The notes beneath the pieces were generated by a model that had not been told where the DNA came from, did not search any database, and saw only the letters and a program-made list of their open reading frames with translations. The position numbers were made by a program, and so were the translations under genes. A DNA stretch of 64,000 nt from Massilia antarctica (GTDB lineage Bacteria; Pseudomonadota; Gammaproteobacteria; Burkholderiales; Burkholderiaceae_D): assembly GCF_015689335.1 (NCBI RefSeq), contig NZ_CP065053.1, positions 4,960,001 to 5,024,000 on the forward strand, in the 5' to 3' direction. Positions 43,622 to 52,220 of the stretch are shown one piece after another; the stretch's first letter is position 1; each line of letters opens with the position of its first letter.

Positions 43622-44014
43622 TCATTTTCGACGACGTTCCCAACTTTGAATGCGGGTAACTTGTTGAACTGAGCCGGAGAACATGCCAAAGTGACCCCGC
43701 TCCTTCGCGCTGAAAATACCTTCGACCAGGACGTAGCCCCCGCTTAGTTTTTTGGACGTGCGAACCTGATTATCGTCAAGCGATATCCAAACCGCATTTG
43801 ACGACAAGGCTTTGTCAAAGTCCTCGCGATGCAGGTAGAGAGCGTTGCCTTCGAATTCCAAGTTCAAATAGGCTATAAGCCGAATCGACTTACCGTCAAA
43901 TTGCTGAGGGTTCGCGATGAGCTGGATCATCGAAACATCGTGAAGTTCGCTCGATGCAACAGTGGTGCAAATGAATACCAGGGTGAGGGCAAGCGCTTGC
44001 AAGATCTTATGCAT
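43622..44014 (-). CDS. Small secreted protein of unknown function
   Basis: 130 residues from the ATG at 44014 (AAGGA 9-10 bp upstream). An N-terminal signal peptide (LALTLVFICTTVASSELHDV) precedes VSMIQLIANPQQFDGKSIRL, LNLEFEGNALYLHREDFD and GGYVLVEGIFSAKERGHFG. I have a sense that this domain is widespread in proteobacteria as a small hypothetical, but I know no function. Its C-terminus is matched by the remnant at 29614. It lies between the IS and other unknown genes. Confidence 0.75.
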   Translation of the reverse strand: MHKILQALALTLVFICTTVASSELHDVSMIQLIANPQQFDGKSIRLIAYLNLEFEGNALYLHREDFDKALSSNAVWISLDDNQVRTSKKLSGGYVLVEGIFSAKERGHFGMFSGSVQQVTRIQSWERRRK

Positions 44015-44049
44015 TTCTTCGTAATCCTTAAATTGCAATCAAATGGTGA

Positions 44050-44081
44050 CTATTGGCCGACTCCCACTGATTGTACTCAAC
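44050..44081 (+). repeat. Imperfect 32-bp direct repeat, left copy
   Basis: CTATTGGCCGACTCCCACTG and the following 12 bases match 25 of 32 positions at 44749-44780. The two copies bracket the unknown gene at 44199. Confidence 0.55.
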
Positions 44082-44186
44082 CGCGAACTGGCGTCGGCCG
44101 GTTTTGCCGCTAGCGCCCCAAAGCAGTCCTATTGCTCGGGCGGCTTTTACTTGGCCGGACGATGCCCAGATAGCAAACCACCCCGT

Positions 44187-44192
44187 TATAAT
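44187..44192 (+). promoter_or_regulatory. TATAAT just upstream of the 44199 gene
   Basis: A perfect -10 lies only 6 bp before the ATG at 44199, so transcription would start at or near the start codon and give a leaderless mRNA. No clear -35 is seen. Confidence 0.35.
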
Positions 44193-44198
44193 CAAAGT

Positions 44199-44723
44199 AT
44201 GAAACGACTTGTCGAGCTCCTGAAAAGCCTGTTGGGCCTTAGCCAGCCAGCATCCCCGCCAGTATCAGTAAACCCACTGGACTACGAGCAGCTAGTAGCT
44301 TTGGACGCGGAGAGTTTGGCGGAGCAGGGTATCCTGACCTCTTATAGCGAGTTGTTGCCCCGGCTCAAGGAGTATTCTGCGGCACCACTTGAAGTCACTG
44401 AGGTCCAAAGCAACGATGGTCTTGGGTACACCGTTGAAGCCGGTGGCAGGCAATTTGTAATCTGGGAAGTGCTGGAGAGCGGTAAGCAGAACAACGATGG
44501 CTGGGAGCGTGCCACGGTTGCCTTTTTCCAGATCGTGAATGCAAGTCTTGAGGCTTCTACTTACCATTTTTACGCAATCAATGGCGGCAACGATCTTTTC
44601 GGGATGTTCCTGACCGAACAGGAATTCATTGCCGCTCGACAAGCCATTGCAAGGCGCTCGGACTGGCCTTGGTTGCCGGATGACAGGTTGCCGCACTACG
44701 GTTTTCCTGTCGAAGATGCGTAA
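44199..44723 (+). CDS. Soluble protein of unknown function
   Basis: 174 residues from the ATG at 44199. It is acidic with alternating short helices and strands (LDYEQLVALDAESLAEQGIL, VIWEVLESGKQNNDGWERAT, NLF-like NDLFGMFLTEQEFIAARQAI). No signal peptide or membrane helix. An SMI1/KNR4-like immunity protein is one possibility, but no motif proves it. A small soluble unknown protein bounded by direct repeats in an AT-richer patch is typical of accessory cargo. Confidence 0.65.
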   Translation: MKRLVELLKSLLGLSQPASPPVSVNPLDYEQLVALDAESLAEQGILTSYSELLPRLKEYSAAPLEVTEVQSNDGLGYTVEAGGRQFVIWEVLESGKQNNDGWERATVAFFQIVNASLEASTYHFYAINGGNDLFGMFLTEQEFIAARQAIARRSDWPWLPDDRLPHYGFPVEDA

Positions 44724-44748
44724 GCGGGCGCTGGCCCACGACCGTCCT

Positions 44749-44780
44749 CTATTGGCCGATCACTGCCGATTGTACTCGAC
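44749..44780 (+). repeat. Imperfect 32-bp direct repeat, right copy
   Basis: CTATTGGCCGATCACTGCCG and the next 12 bases match the copy at 44050 at 25 of 32 positions. The two lie ~0.7 kb apart in the same orientation and flank the 44199 gene. Confidence 0.55.
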
Positions 44781-44849
44781 GGTAGCGGTGCGGTATCAGT
44801 GACGCCGGCAGACGCCCCGGTGCCGACCTCCGGGAGCATCGACTCAGTG

Positions 44850-45452
44850 CTATCCACTTGAAAGAAAGTCCAGTTGAGGGAGATAGTTTGGCTCATACCT
44901 AGCCCGAAAAAGTTCCGCTCCAATTAACCGACGAACGGATACGTTTCTCCGGGCGAGCAGCATCCATCGAGCTTTCTGGCCGCTGCCTTCCTGCCCGCTT
45001 CCCGCAATGATCTCGACACTTTGCCAAAAAGAGGCTGATCCTCGTTGACGCATAAAATTGACCATTCTCCAGAACTCGCGGCGCACACGCCTGTGTAGGT
45101 ACAAGAGCGCAATTTCTTCAAGGCGTCCCTGCTGTTCCGATGTGAGACGAAGCCTCTTCAGCCTATCCCAAACAATTTCCTTGTGATAACCGGACCGAAA
45201 GGTGACCTGATCGACTTCGAGGAAAATTAGTGCCAGTTCAATGCTATCTTTTTCGCCAGCTAAGAACCCTGACCACGCCGCATCCCCACCGGGAAAAAAC
45301 GATTCATCAAAGTACGCGTGAAAATGCGTACATGCCGCTTCCCACGCCGCCCGCCCAGCCGGTGATTCCGAGCGGAACTTGAGCGTTTCGCCAATTTTTG
45401 CCTGCGCAATGCGCAACTTCTCTGCGTTTGCACGAACTTGGTCAGCATCCAA
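44850..45452 (-). CDS. Soluble helical protein of unknown function
   Basis: 200 residues from a TTG at 45452. No internal ATG preserves the conserved-looking opening, and no ribosome site is visible. It is helical and charged (SGYHKEIVWDRLKRLRLTSE, EIALLYLHRRVRREFWRMVN) with no signal peptide, membrane segment or recognised motif. AT-richer than the housekeeping genes nearby, so probably acquired. Function unknown. Confidence 0.6.
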   Translation of the reverse strand: MDADQVRANAEKLRIAQAKIGETLKFRSESPAGRAAWEAACTHFHAYFDESFFPGGDAAWSGFLAGEKDSIELALIFLEVDQVTFRSGYHKEIVWDRLKRLRLTSEQQGRLEEIALLYLHRRVRREFWRMVNFMRQRGSASFWQSVEIIAGSGQEGSGQKARWMLLARRNVSVRRLIGAELFRARYEPNYLPQLDFLSSG

Positions 45453-45585
45453 TTTTTTTACCGTATCCGTTTTTGATGGGAGAGTGGTCAGCGACAGGCG
45501 GCTTCTGGCCGAAAGCGGCGGGTCGCAGTGCTCAGTGCACGCCGTTGTTGCTCTCAGGATAAGTGACCGGTTTTGTCAGGCACGC

Positions 45586-45963
45586 TTAACCCGGCATCGC
45601 CTTATTGTTCTCCAGATCGAAAAACCCCCTCAGCAAGCGGTACGCCTTCCAGATCCACGCCAGCCCGCCCACGACCCACGCGATGAAGATGCCAAGGCCG
45701 AGCAGCCAAAACAGCGCGATCCAGAAAAACGCGGCGACCATGGCCCATACGAAAAACCACCAGAACGAGCGGATCATCCAGCTGTGATGGCTGTACAAGT
45801 ACGTCCCCTCCGTTTCGGGCCGCTTGATATAGTTCACGATCAAAGGCACGACCGACAGCAGGCCCAGCGAGAAAACCAGGGCCAGCGCATGCACGATGTA
45901 CAGGATGCGCACCATGTTCTTTTGATCTTCCAGATTGGAATCGAGTGTCAGCTCTTGCGTCAT
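45586..45963 (-). CDS. DUF4870-like small membrane protein
   Basis: 125 residues with three or four hydrophobic segments (ILYIVHALALVFSLGLLSVV, SFWWFFVWAMVAAFFWIAL, LLGLGIFIAWVVGGLAWIW). Layout and the YIVHALALVFS start fit the DUF4870/COG3671 membrane family. It ends with MPG a few residues after the last helix. Function unknown. Confidence 0.8.
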   Translation of the reverse strand: MTQELTLDSNLEDQKNMVRILYIVHALALVFSLGLLSVVPLIVNYIKRPETEGTYLYSHHSWMIRSFWWFFVWAMVAAFFWIALFWLLGLGIFIAWVVGGLAWIWKAYRLLRGFFDLENNKAMPG

Positions 45964-46038
45964 GATTCATGCTCCTTTAGCAATGTGAGCCGATTGTAGC
46001 AGTCCCTCCGCCGGAACTCTTGCCGTTTCGTGTGCATA

Positions 46039-46482
46039 TCATGCATGACGCATCAGAGCATCCACCCAGGAAACAATTCCGTTCACATCCATTGCGCCCG
46101 GCTGGCGCGCGACTTCCCGGCCGTTGCGAAACAGTGCCAGGGTCGGAATGCTGCGGATGTTGTAGCGCGCCGCGAGATCCTGCAGACGCTCGGTATCGAC
46201 CTTGAGCAGCCGGATACGGGGCTCGAGCCGCTTGGCCGCCTGCTGGTAGGCCGGCGCCATCATCTTGCATGGCCCGCACCACTCGGCCCAGAAATCGACC
46301 AGCACGGGGATATCGTTGCGCTCGATATGCTTGTTAAAGCGTTCCGTGTTGACGTCGATCGGCATGCCGGCGAATAGCTCGCGCGCGCATTTGCCGCACA
46401 CGGGCGTGTCGTTCAGGCGCTCGTGCGCCAGCCGGTTGACCGCTTCGCAATGCGGGCAGACGATGTGGACGGGGTCGGTCAT
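46039..46482 (-). CDS. trxC: Thioredoxin 2 TrxC
   Basis: 147 residues from the ATG at 46482, preceded by AGGAGG. The N-terminal zinc ribbon is CPHC...CGKC (residues ~9-32), and the redox site WAEWCGPCKMMAP sits at about 70. These two features together identify TrxC rather than TrxA. It reduces disulfides under oxidative stress with thioredoxin reductase. It is divergent from the DUF72 gene. Confidence 0.93.
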   Translation of the reverse strand: MTDPVHIVCPHCEAVNRLAHERLNDTPVCGKCARELFAGMPIDVNTERFNKHIERNDIPVLVDFWAEWCGPCKMMAPAYQQAAKRLEPRIRLLKVDTERLQDLAARYNIRSIPTLALFRNGREVARQPGAMDVNGIVSWVDALMRHA

Positions 46483-46580
46483 GAAATCCTCCTGCGTACT
46501 GATTGGTAAAACGCCATTGTAGACCGCGCGCCGCCAACCGTGTTCGGCTCGCGCGCGACTGGCTGCTACACTTTCTCGCC

Positions 46581-47369
46581 ATGACAAATCCTACACATCA
46601 ACACAAGGGCGCGCTGCGCATCGGCTGCGCCGGCTGGACCATTTCGCGCGAGGCGGCAGGCGCGTTCGAGACCGAAGGCAGCCACCTGGAACGCTATGCG
46701 CGCGTGCTCGGCACGGTCGAAATCAATTCCTCGTTTTACCGTCCGCACCAGGCCAAGACTTACGCGCGCTGGGCGCAAAGCGTGCCGCCGGCCTTCCGTT
46801 TCGCGGTCAAGCTGCCGCGCACCATCACGCACGATGCGGGCCTGGTGGGCATCGATGCGGCGCTGCGCCAGTTCGCGGACGAAGCCGGTGCCCTCGGCGA
46901 CAAGCTCGGTTGCCTGCTGGTGCAACTGCCGCCCAAGCGCGATTTCGATCCAGCCGTCGCGGGCGATTTTTTCGCGCGCCTGAAAGATACTTTCGGCTGC
47001 ATGATCGCCTGCGAAGCGCGTCATCCGAGCTGGTTCGGCGAGGACGCCAGCACGCTGTTGCGGCGTGAAACGGTCACGCGCGTGATCGCCGACCCGGCCA
47101 AGGGCCAGGAGGGCGCGCACGTGCCGACCACCGAAAGCATTTACGTGCGCCTGCATGGCGCGCCGCGCATCTATTACTCGCCGTATGCGGCCGACTATCT
47201 GGCCCAGTTGGCGTGCGACATGGCGACCCACGCGGCGCACGGGCGCGATGTCTGGTGCATCTTCGACAATACGGCCTCCGGCGCGGCCCTGCCCAACGCG
47301 CTCGACCTGCGCGCGGCGCTCGGCATGGCGCCGCATGGCGAGGACCTCACTGCCGCACCGACGCCCTGA
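46581..47369 (+). CDS. DUF72 family protein (YecE-like)
   Basis: 262 residues. The family markers are IGCAGWTISREAAGAF, VEINSSFYRPHQAKTYARWA and FRFAVKLPRTITHDAGL, followed by RLHGAPRIYYSPYAADYLAQLA near the end. COG1801 proteins form a TIM barrel with no assigned reaction. The start at 46581 follows the divergent trxC by 98 bp. It is probably independent of the toxin-antitoxin pair 36 bp downstream. Confidence 0.88.
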   Translation: MTNPTHQHKGALRIGCAGWTISREAAGAFETEGSHLERYARVLGTVEINSSFYRPHQAKTYARWAQSVPPAFRFAVKLPRTITHDAGLVGIDAALRQFADEAGALGDKLGCLLVQLPPKRDFDPAVAGDFFARLKDTFGCMIACEARHPSWFGEDASTLLRRETVTRVIADPAKGQEGAHVPTTESIYVRLHGAPRIYYSPYAADYLAQLACDMATHAAHGRDVWCIFDNTASGAALPNALDLRAALGMAPHGEDLTAAPTP

Positions 47370-47404
47370 ACGGCGTAATATGAACCACTCTGTGGAGGTG
47401 TGCG

Positions 47405-48061
47405 ATGGCGACCAAACGACTTGGCGTACTTGGAAAGAAGGGCGCGGAAACGCCGGACACCGCGTCTTCAGCGGGAACGTTTGTCACCGGTAAGTCCCCG
47501 AGACCCGGGCCTGGCCGCGATCGCGCGACTGCCGAAAATTTACGTGCATCAAACCCGGCTAGGGCTGACCCTGGAATGCTGACCAAGGCGATGCATCGCG
47601 CGGAGGCGGTACGCACGCGCCTTGAACGAACAGCGTCACCCGACATCGGCGAGAACGCGTTTGCGGACCTTGTCGGTACGCTGTCGTCGGATCTGAGTAA
47701 GGCGATCCATGCGATTCGCAACGGTTTTCCCGCCAGTATGCTTAAGGACGCAAGCGCGTATTTCGACGTTCCGGCCAACCGGATCGGCGCGATCGTGCGT
47801 CTTCCGGAAACCGCAGTGGCTACGCTTGTCAAACGCGGCGCGAATTTGGACGCCAGTGTTTCCGAGCGCATCTGGCGACTCGCTGATCTGACGAACATGG
47901 CCGAGGATGTGTTCGAGGATGAAGCTGCAGCCAAACTGTGGCTGACGACGCCGAATCGCACTTTTTTGAATCTGGCGCCTCTGGACTATCTTGACACGGA
48001 ACCTGGCGCAATGTCAGTGCGCCAAGTGTTGAACGCCATTGCGACAGGCGGCGCCGCATGA
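47405..48061 (+). CDS. Xre/MbcA/ParS-type antitoxin
   Basis: 218 residues from the ATG at 47405 with GGAGG 8 bp upstream. The Xre-like middle (FDVPANRIGAIVRLPETAVA) and C-terminal MbcA/ParS toxin-binding domain (RIWRLADLTNMAEDVFEDEA, FLNLAPLDYLDTEPGAMSVR) are typical of RES partners. Its N-terminal ~90 residues (KKGAETPDTASSAGTFVTGK) are longer and unstructured compared with most family members. It overlaps the toxin by 4 bp and probably represses the operon. Confidence 0.9.
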   Translation: MATKRLGVLGKKGAETPDTASSAGTFVTGKSPRPGPGRDRATAENLRASNPARADPGMLTKAMHRAEAVRTRLERTASPDIGENAFADLVGTLSSDLSKAIHAIRNGFPASMLKDASAYFDVPANRIGAIVRLPETAVATLVKRGANLDASVSERIWRLADLTNMAEDVFEDEAAAKLWLTTPNRTFLNLAPLDYLDTEPGAMSVRQVLNAIATGGAA

Positions 48062-48513
48062 GGTTTTGGCGGATCGCACAAAAGAAATATGCCATGGATA
48101 AACTATGCGTGGGAGCATCCCAGTTTGGCGGCAGATGGAATCCGATCGGAATCCCGGCACTCTATTGCGGCACGTCAATCGCGCTTTGCGCCCTGGAGAA
48201 GTTCGTACATATCGATAGCGGGATGCTGCCTCCACAAGTTCTCGTTGCGGTTGATGTTCCGGACGATTGCACTATTGCCGAGCCAGGCATCAGCGCCTTG
48301 CCGCCCGGGTGGGATGATATGCCTACCTCGTCTGTCGCCCAGTCCTTCGGTGGGGCGTGGCTCGCGCACGCAGGTCAGCTCGCCCTGAAAGTGCCATCAG
48401 CGATTGTCCCGGAAGAGAATAACCTGATCCTCAATCCCCATCATCACGACTATGCCCGGGTCGCGCTCACTGTCATTCGTTCTTTCGTTTTCGACAAGCG
48501 CATGTACAAATAA
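48058..48513 (+). CDS. RES domain toxin
   Basis: 151 residues from an ATG overlapping the antitoxin stop (ATGA). The RES fold residues are visible: Arg and Gly-Arg-Trp-Asn (FGGRWNPIGIPALYCGTS), Glu (ALEKFVHID) and Ser-Glu (LKVPSAIVPEENNLILNPHH). RES toxins degrade NAD+, lowering its level and stopping growth until the antitoxin binds. It is complete and in frame. Confidence 0.92.
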   Translation: MRFWRIAQKKYAMDKLCVGASQFGGRWNPIGIPALYCGTSIALCALEKFVHIDSGMLPPQVLVAVDVPDDCTIAEPGISALPPGWDDMPTSSVAQSFGGAWLAHAGQLALKVPSAIVPEENNLILNPHHHDYARVALTVIRSFVFDKRMYK

Positions 48514-48547
48514 CCCGCGCCATGCCAGTGCGTGGACGCCAAAAAAA

Positions 48548-50770
48548 TCATTCTACGGTGCTCCCCTGAGTCTGCGCCGTGAGTGCCAGATCCAGGTCTT
48601 CCAGCCTGATCGGCTTGGTGAAGTGCCGGGCGAATCCGGCATCGAGCGCCAGGCTGCGGTCGTTCGCGCTGCCGTAGCCGGTCAGCGCAATGAGTTCGAT
48701 GGCGGCGGTGCGCTCGTCGGCCTTGAGCGCGCGCGCCACCGCATAGCCGTCCATGCCGGGCAGGCCGATATCGATGAAGGCCAGCTCCGGCTGCCCGGCC
48801 AGCGCCGCGGCGATCGCTTCCGGCCCGCTGGCGGCGCTGACCACGTCGCACGAACGCAGTTGCAGCAGCATCGACATCATCTCGCGCGCGTCCGTATTGT
48901 CTTCCACCAGCAGCACGCGGCGCAGGCGCGCCGCCGGAATCGATGGCGCATCCGGCGCCACGGCCGCGTGCCCGGCCAGGCGCGGCAGGGTGACGGTGGC
49001 GGTGCTGCCCTTGCCGCTGCCTTCGCTGTCGATGCGTACATAACCGCCATGCAGCTCGACCAGCCGGCGCACCAGCGACAGGCCGATCCCCAGTCCGCCA
49101 TGGGCGCGTTGCAGGCTCTGCTTGCCCTGCACGAAAATGTCGAACACGTGCGGCAGCAGGTCGGCCGGGATGCCCAGGCCGGAATCGCGCACCTTCAGTT
49201 CCGCCGCGTCGCCCACCTGGCGCACCGACAGCACGATCTCGCCGCCGCCCGGGCTGTATTTGACGGCGTTGTCGAGCAGGTTGTCGATCACTTGCAGCAG
49301 GCGGGTCGGATCGGCGTTGACGATGGCCGGCACGGTATCGATGCGCAAGGTGAAGGCGGCCGTGCGCCCGCTCGCCTTGAGCGTGTCGACGCAGCGCCGC
49401 ACCATCTCGGCCAGGTCGATCGGCGCCTTGTCCAGTTCCAGCTTGCCCATCAGGGCGCGGTTCACTTCGAGCAGATCGTCGACCAGTTTGCGCAGGTGGT
49501 CGGTCTGGCGCCGCAGCACGTCGCGCGCGCGCTGGGCCATGGCGTCGTCGATGTTGCGTCCATTGTCGAGGATGGAGACGGCGCTGGCGACCGCGCTGAG
49601 CGGGTTGCGCAGCTCGTGGCCGAGCATCGCCAGGAATTCGTCCTTGGCGGCGTTCTGTTCCTCGGCGCGGGCGCGCGCGGTCTTTTCCGATACCAGCAGT
49701 GCGTTGCGCTCGTTCTCGGCGTCGCTGCGCGAGCGCATTTCGGCCTGCAGGCGCTTGCTCGCCTCGCGGATCGCTTCGTTCAGGCTTTCCAGTTCATGGA
49801 TGCCGGAGCGCGGCAGCGAGTCGACCGCGCCGCCGCGCCCGAGCAGGGCAGCCGCCTGCGAGGCGCGCGCCACGAAGCGCACCAGGTGGCGTCCCGCCAG
49901 CATGGCCAGGGCCAGCGCCGCGATCAGGGCGATCACCAGGCCGGCGCTCATCACCGGCACGCCGCGCCAGACCGCCGCGTTGATCTCGGCCACCGGCGCG
50001 CCGATGATGATGGACCAGCCGGAGCGTTCGGAGCGGGTGAAGGCGTCGACCATCTCGTTGTCGTCGCCCGAAAGATGGGTGAACACGCCGCTGCGGATCT
50101 TGTCGATGGCGGCCAGGGTGGCGGGACGGACCGTGACGCCGACGAATTTGTCGGCATTCTCGCTGCGCGCGATGATGACGCCGGCGCGGTCCAGGATCGC
50201 CACGCGCCAGCCCGGCGGCAGGGCGCCGCCGGCGAAGGAATGGGCAAAAAACGCCGGCGAAAACGCTTGTCCGATCACATAGCGCTGCCCGCTCGGGGTC
50301 TGGATCGGCTGTTCGACCATGACAAAATAGTTTTTCAGCGCTTCGCCCCACTTGATGCCGGTGACCTGGCCCTGGCCCGAGGCCAGCATCGCCGTCACCT
50401 GTTCCGGATCGGGGCGGCGCGGCAGGCCGATGCCATATGGACGGCGCGTGTTGATCAATTGCTGGCCGCTGCTGTCGTACAGGATGATCCAGCCGCCCGG
50501 CGCGGCGCTCGCTTCGCGCGCCTGCTCGTAGAACAGCGCCAGGTCGCCGCGCGCCAGCGCATGCGAGTGGCCCAGCACCTTGAGCACCGACTGGGCGCGG
50601 TAGATGTCGGCGTCGATGGCGCGCGCGGTGAGCGTGGCGCTTTGCTCGATGCGTCCGATGGCCGAACTGTGCTGGGTATCCTGCAGGATGTGCAGCGCAA
50701 TGGCGCCGAACAGGGCGACCGGAATGCCGATGGCGAGGGCCAGGACGATGTAGTGGGAACGCAGGCGCAT
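48548..50770 (-). CDS. Hybrid sensor histidine kinase / response regulator
   Basis: 740 residues. An N-terminal helix (HYIVLALAIGIPVALFGAIA) leads to a ~240-residue periplasmic sensor, a second helix (VPVMSAGLVIALIAALALAM) and a HAMP-like linker. The HisKA H-box is GHELRNPLSAV, followed by HATPase_c (N box DNLLDNAVKYSPG, G boxes DSGLGIP and GGLGIGLSLV) and a C-terminal receiver (AFIDIGLPGMDGY with the phospho-Asp). It has no partner response regulator gene nearby. The sensed signal is unknown. Confidence 0.94.
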   Translation of the reverse strand: MRLRSHYIVLALAIGIPVALFGAIALHILQDTQHSSAIGRIEQSATLTARAIDADIYRAQSVLKVLGHSHALARGDLALFYEQAREASAAPGGWIILYDSSGQQLINTRRPYGIGLPRRPDPEQVTAMLASGQGQVTGIKWGEALKNYFVMVEQPIQTPSGQRYVIGQAFSPAFFAHSFAGGALPPGWRVAILDRAGVIIARSENADKFVGVTVRPATLAAIDKIRSGVFTHLSGDDNEMVDAFTRSERSGWSIIIGAPVAEINAAVWRGVPVMSAGLVIALIAALALAMLAGRHLVRFVARASQAAALLGRGGAVDSLPRSGIHELESLNEAIREASKRLQAEMRSRSDAENERNALLVSEKTARARAEEQNAAKDEFLAMLGHELRNPLSAVASAVSILDNGRNIDDAMAQRARDVLRRQTDHLRKLVDDLLEVNRALMGKLELDKAPIDLAEMVRRCVDTLKASGRTAAFTLRIDTVPAIVNADPTRLLQVIDNLLDNAVKYSPGGGEIVLSVRQVGDAAELKVRDSGLGIPADLLPHVFDIFVQGKQSLQRAHGGLGIGLSLVRRLVELHGGYVRIDSEGSGKGSTATVTLPRLAGHAAVAPDAPSIPAARLRRVLLVEDNTDAREMMSMLLQLRSCDVVSAASGPEAIAAALAGQPELAFIDIGLPGMDGYAVARALKADERTAAIELIALTGYGSANDRSLALDAGFARHFTKPIRLEDLDLALTAQTQGSTVE

Positions 50771-50888
50771 CAGTGGGCGGCGCCGCTGCGGCGCAAGGGA
50801 AATGCTGCTGGCATGGATGAACGATGGCCGGTGAGGGGGACGGTGGGCACGATTTTACCGCACCGGCCGCCGCCTTTGATGAAACGGC

Positions 50889-51149
50889 TCAACGCCCGCG
50901 CCGCCCGTGCGCCACCGCCAGCGGCAGCAGCGCGCGCCACAGCACCAGGCCGGCCGCGCTGGCGCCGCCGCACAGCCAGCCGCGCGCATCGGAGGTGGGC
51001 TGGGAAGAGAGGAACCACATCATCGCCAGCATGCCGCCGATGGTTACGATCATGGCGGCCAGCGCCGCCCAGGCGCGCCAGTTGGCCAGGTCGGCGGCGG
51101 TGTTCAGGGTCAGGGCGATTTGCTGGTGGATGTTCATGCGGTCCAGCAT
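50889..51149 (-). CDS. Small membrane protein, unknown
   Basis: 86 residues with two helices (WAALAAMIVTIGGMLAMMWFL and WLCGGASAAGLVLWRALLPL). The start at 51149 or at the Met 12 bp later (51137) is equally possible. It is co-oriented with the histidine kinase and 118 bp upstream of it. Coding character is plausible but no family is recognised. Confidence 0.5.
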   Translation of the reverse strand: MLDRMNIHQQIALTLNTAADLANWRAWAALAAMIVTIGGMLAMMWFLSSQPTSDARGWLCGGASAAGLVLWRALLPLAVAHGRRGR

Positions 51150-51266
51150 ATCCGTTGGCGTGGCGAATGTCCATGCGAGCCGGGCAGGCTTGCTGGTACA
51201 CTCACTCCAAATGCTTGACTGAAACTACCATCCGACCGGACCACACTGCGAGGCGCTGAAACGACG

Positions 51267-51665
51267 ATGAAAACGTATTTTGGGAGTTGCCACTGCGGCG
51301 CGGTGCGCTTCGAGGCCGATATCGACCTGAGCCTGGAAACAGTGCGCTGCAATTGTTCGATGTGCAAAAAAATCCGCTGGTGGGCGGCGATCGTGCGGCC
51401 GGAATCGTTCCGCCTGCTGTGCGGCGCCTCGGAGTTGAGCGATTACCAGTTCCAGCGCCGCATCGAGCACCATCTGTTTTGCCGCCACTGCGGGGTGCGC
51501 CCGTTCGGCATCGGCCAGTCGTCCCGGCTGGGCAAATTTTACGGGGTCAATATCGCCTGCCTGGACGGCGTGAGCGACGAAGAGCTGTCCTGGGTACCGG
51601 TGCGCTACGTCGATGGACGCAACGACGAATGGGACAAGCCGCCCGCCGAAACGGGCTACCTGTAG
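51267..51665 (+). CDS. GFA family zinc-binding protein
   Basis: 132 residues. The GFA pattern is CHCGAVRF, RCNCSMCKK and FCRHCGVRPF, supplying Cys ligands for two zinc ions. Members relate to glutathione-dependent formaldehyde-activating enzyme but most have no proven reaction. It stands alone between the small membrane protein and a lipoprotein. Confidence 0.9.
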   Translation: MKTYFGSCHCGAVRFEADIDLSLETVRCNCSMCKKIRWWAAIVRPESFRLLCGASELSDYQFQRRIEHHLFCRHCGVRPFGIGQSSRLGKFYGVNIACLDGVSDEELSWVPVRYVDGRNDEWDKPPAETGYL

Positions 51666-51680
51666 CGCGCGTCCGCCAGC

Positions 51681-52061
51681 TCAGCGGTGGCGCCAGCCGC
51701 GCCCCACATACGCGCTCCCGCGGCCGCCGTGGCCCCAGTAATGGCCGAAGCCAAATCCCAGGCTCAGCGTGACCGGCGGATAATAATAGGCGGGCTCCTC
51801 GATGTACACGGGCGCCGGCACGTACACCGGTTGCGGCACATACACCCGCTCCACCACCGTCACCGGGCGCGACGAATACTCGACACGCGAGCCGGTGGGC
51901 GAGGCCGCGGCCACGCGCTCGCCGGTGCCCGGCGCGACCGGGGTGACCGACACCACGTGCCACTGGGATGGGTCGGACGGCTGGGCGTAGCGCGGGGACG
52001 CAGGGTAGGTGGCGCAGCCGCCCAGTGCGGCCAGGGCCCCGATCAGTAACAGGTTTTTCAT
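51681..52061 (-). CDS. Small lipoprotein with Tyr/Pro/Val repeat-like body
   Basis: 126 residues. A lipobox (ALGGC) follows a 13-residue signal. The mature part is rich in Tyr, Pro and Val (VERVYVPQPVYVPAPVYIEE) and ends in Gly/His-rich sequence (GFGFGHYWGHGGRGS), typical of outer-membrane lipoproteins of the YXWGXW type. Function unknown. Confidence 0.8.
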   Translation of the reverse strand: MKNLLLIGALAALGGCATYPASPRYAQPSDPSQWHVVSVTPVAPGTGERVAAASPTGSRVEYSSRPVTVVERVYVPQPVYVPAPVYIEEPAYYYPPVTLSLGFGFGHYWGHGGRGSAYVGRGWRHR

Positions 52062-52169
52062 GGCGGTAAACTCCTCATGCTCATGCTATCACTATAGGCA
52101 AATGGCGCATAGCGGCGCGCCTAATTACACGTTGTTACAACGATGGCGAGAGGTGAAACTTTATTGTCG

Positions 52170-52198
52170 TTGACACCTTCCTACATGTACACTATGGA
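52170..52198 (+). promoter_or_regulatory. Possible promoter of the Ser/Thr kinase gene
   Basis: TTGACA (52170-52175) and a weak -10 TATGGA (52193-52198) are 17 bp apart. They lie 23 bp before the GTG start. Confidence 0.35.
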
Positions 52199-52220
52199 AA
52201 TATTTTTATAACCAAATGAC

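Noticed and set aside
48452..51259. Plus-strand reading frame of 935 codons opposite the hybrid histidine kinase
   Set aside because: It is antisense to a clear kinase-receiver protein, rich in Gln/Arg/Ala/Val as expected for the reverse of a high-GC gene, and contains no motif.
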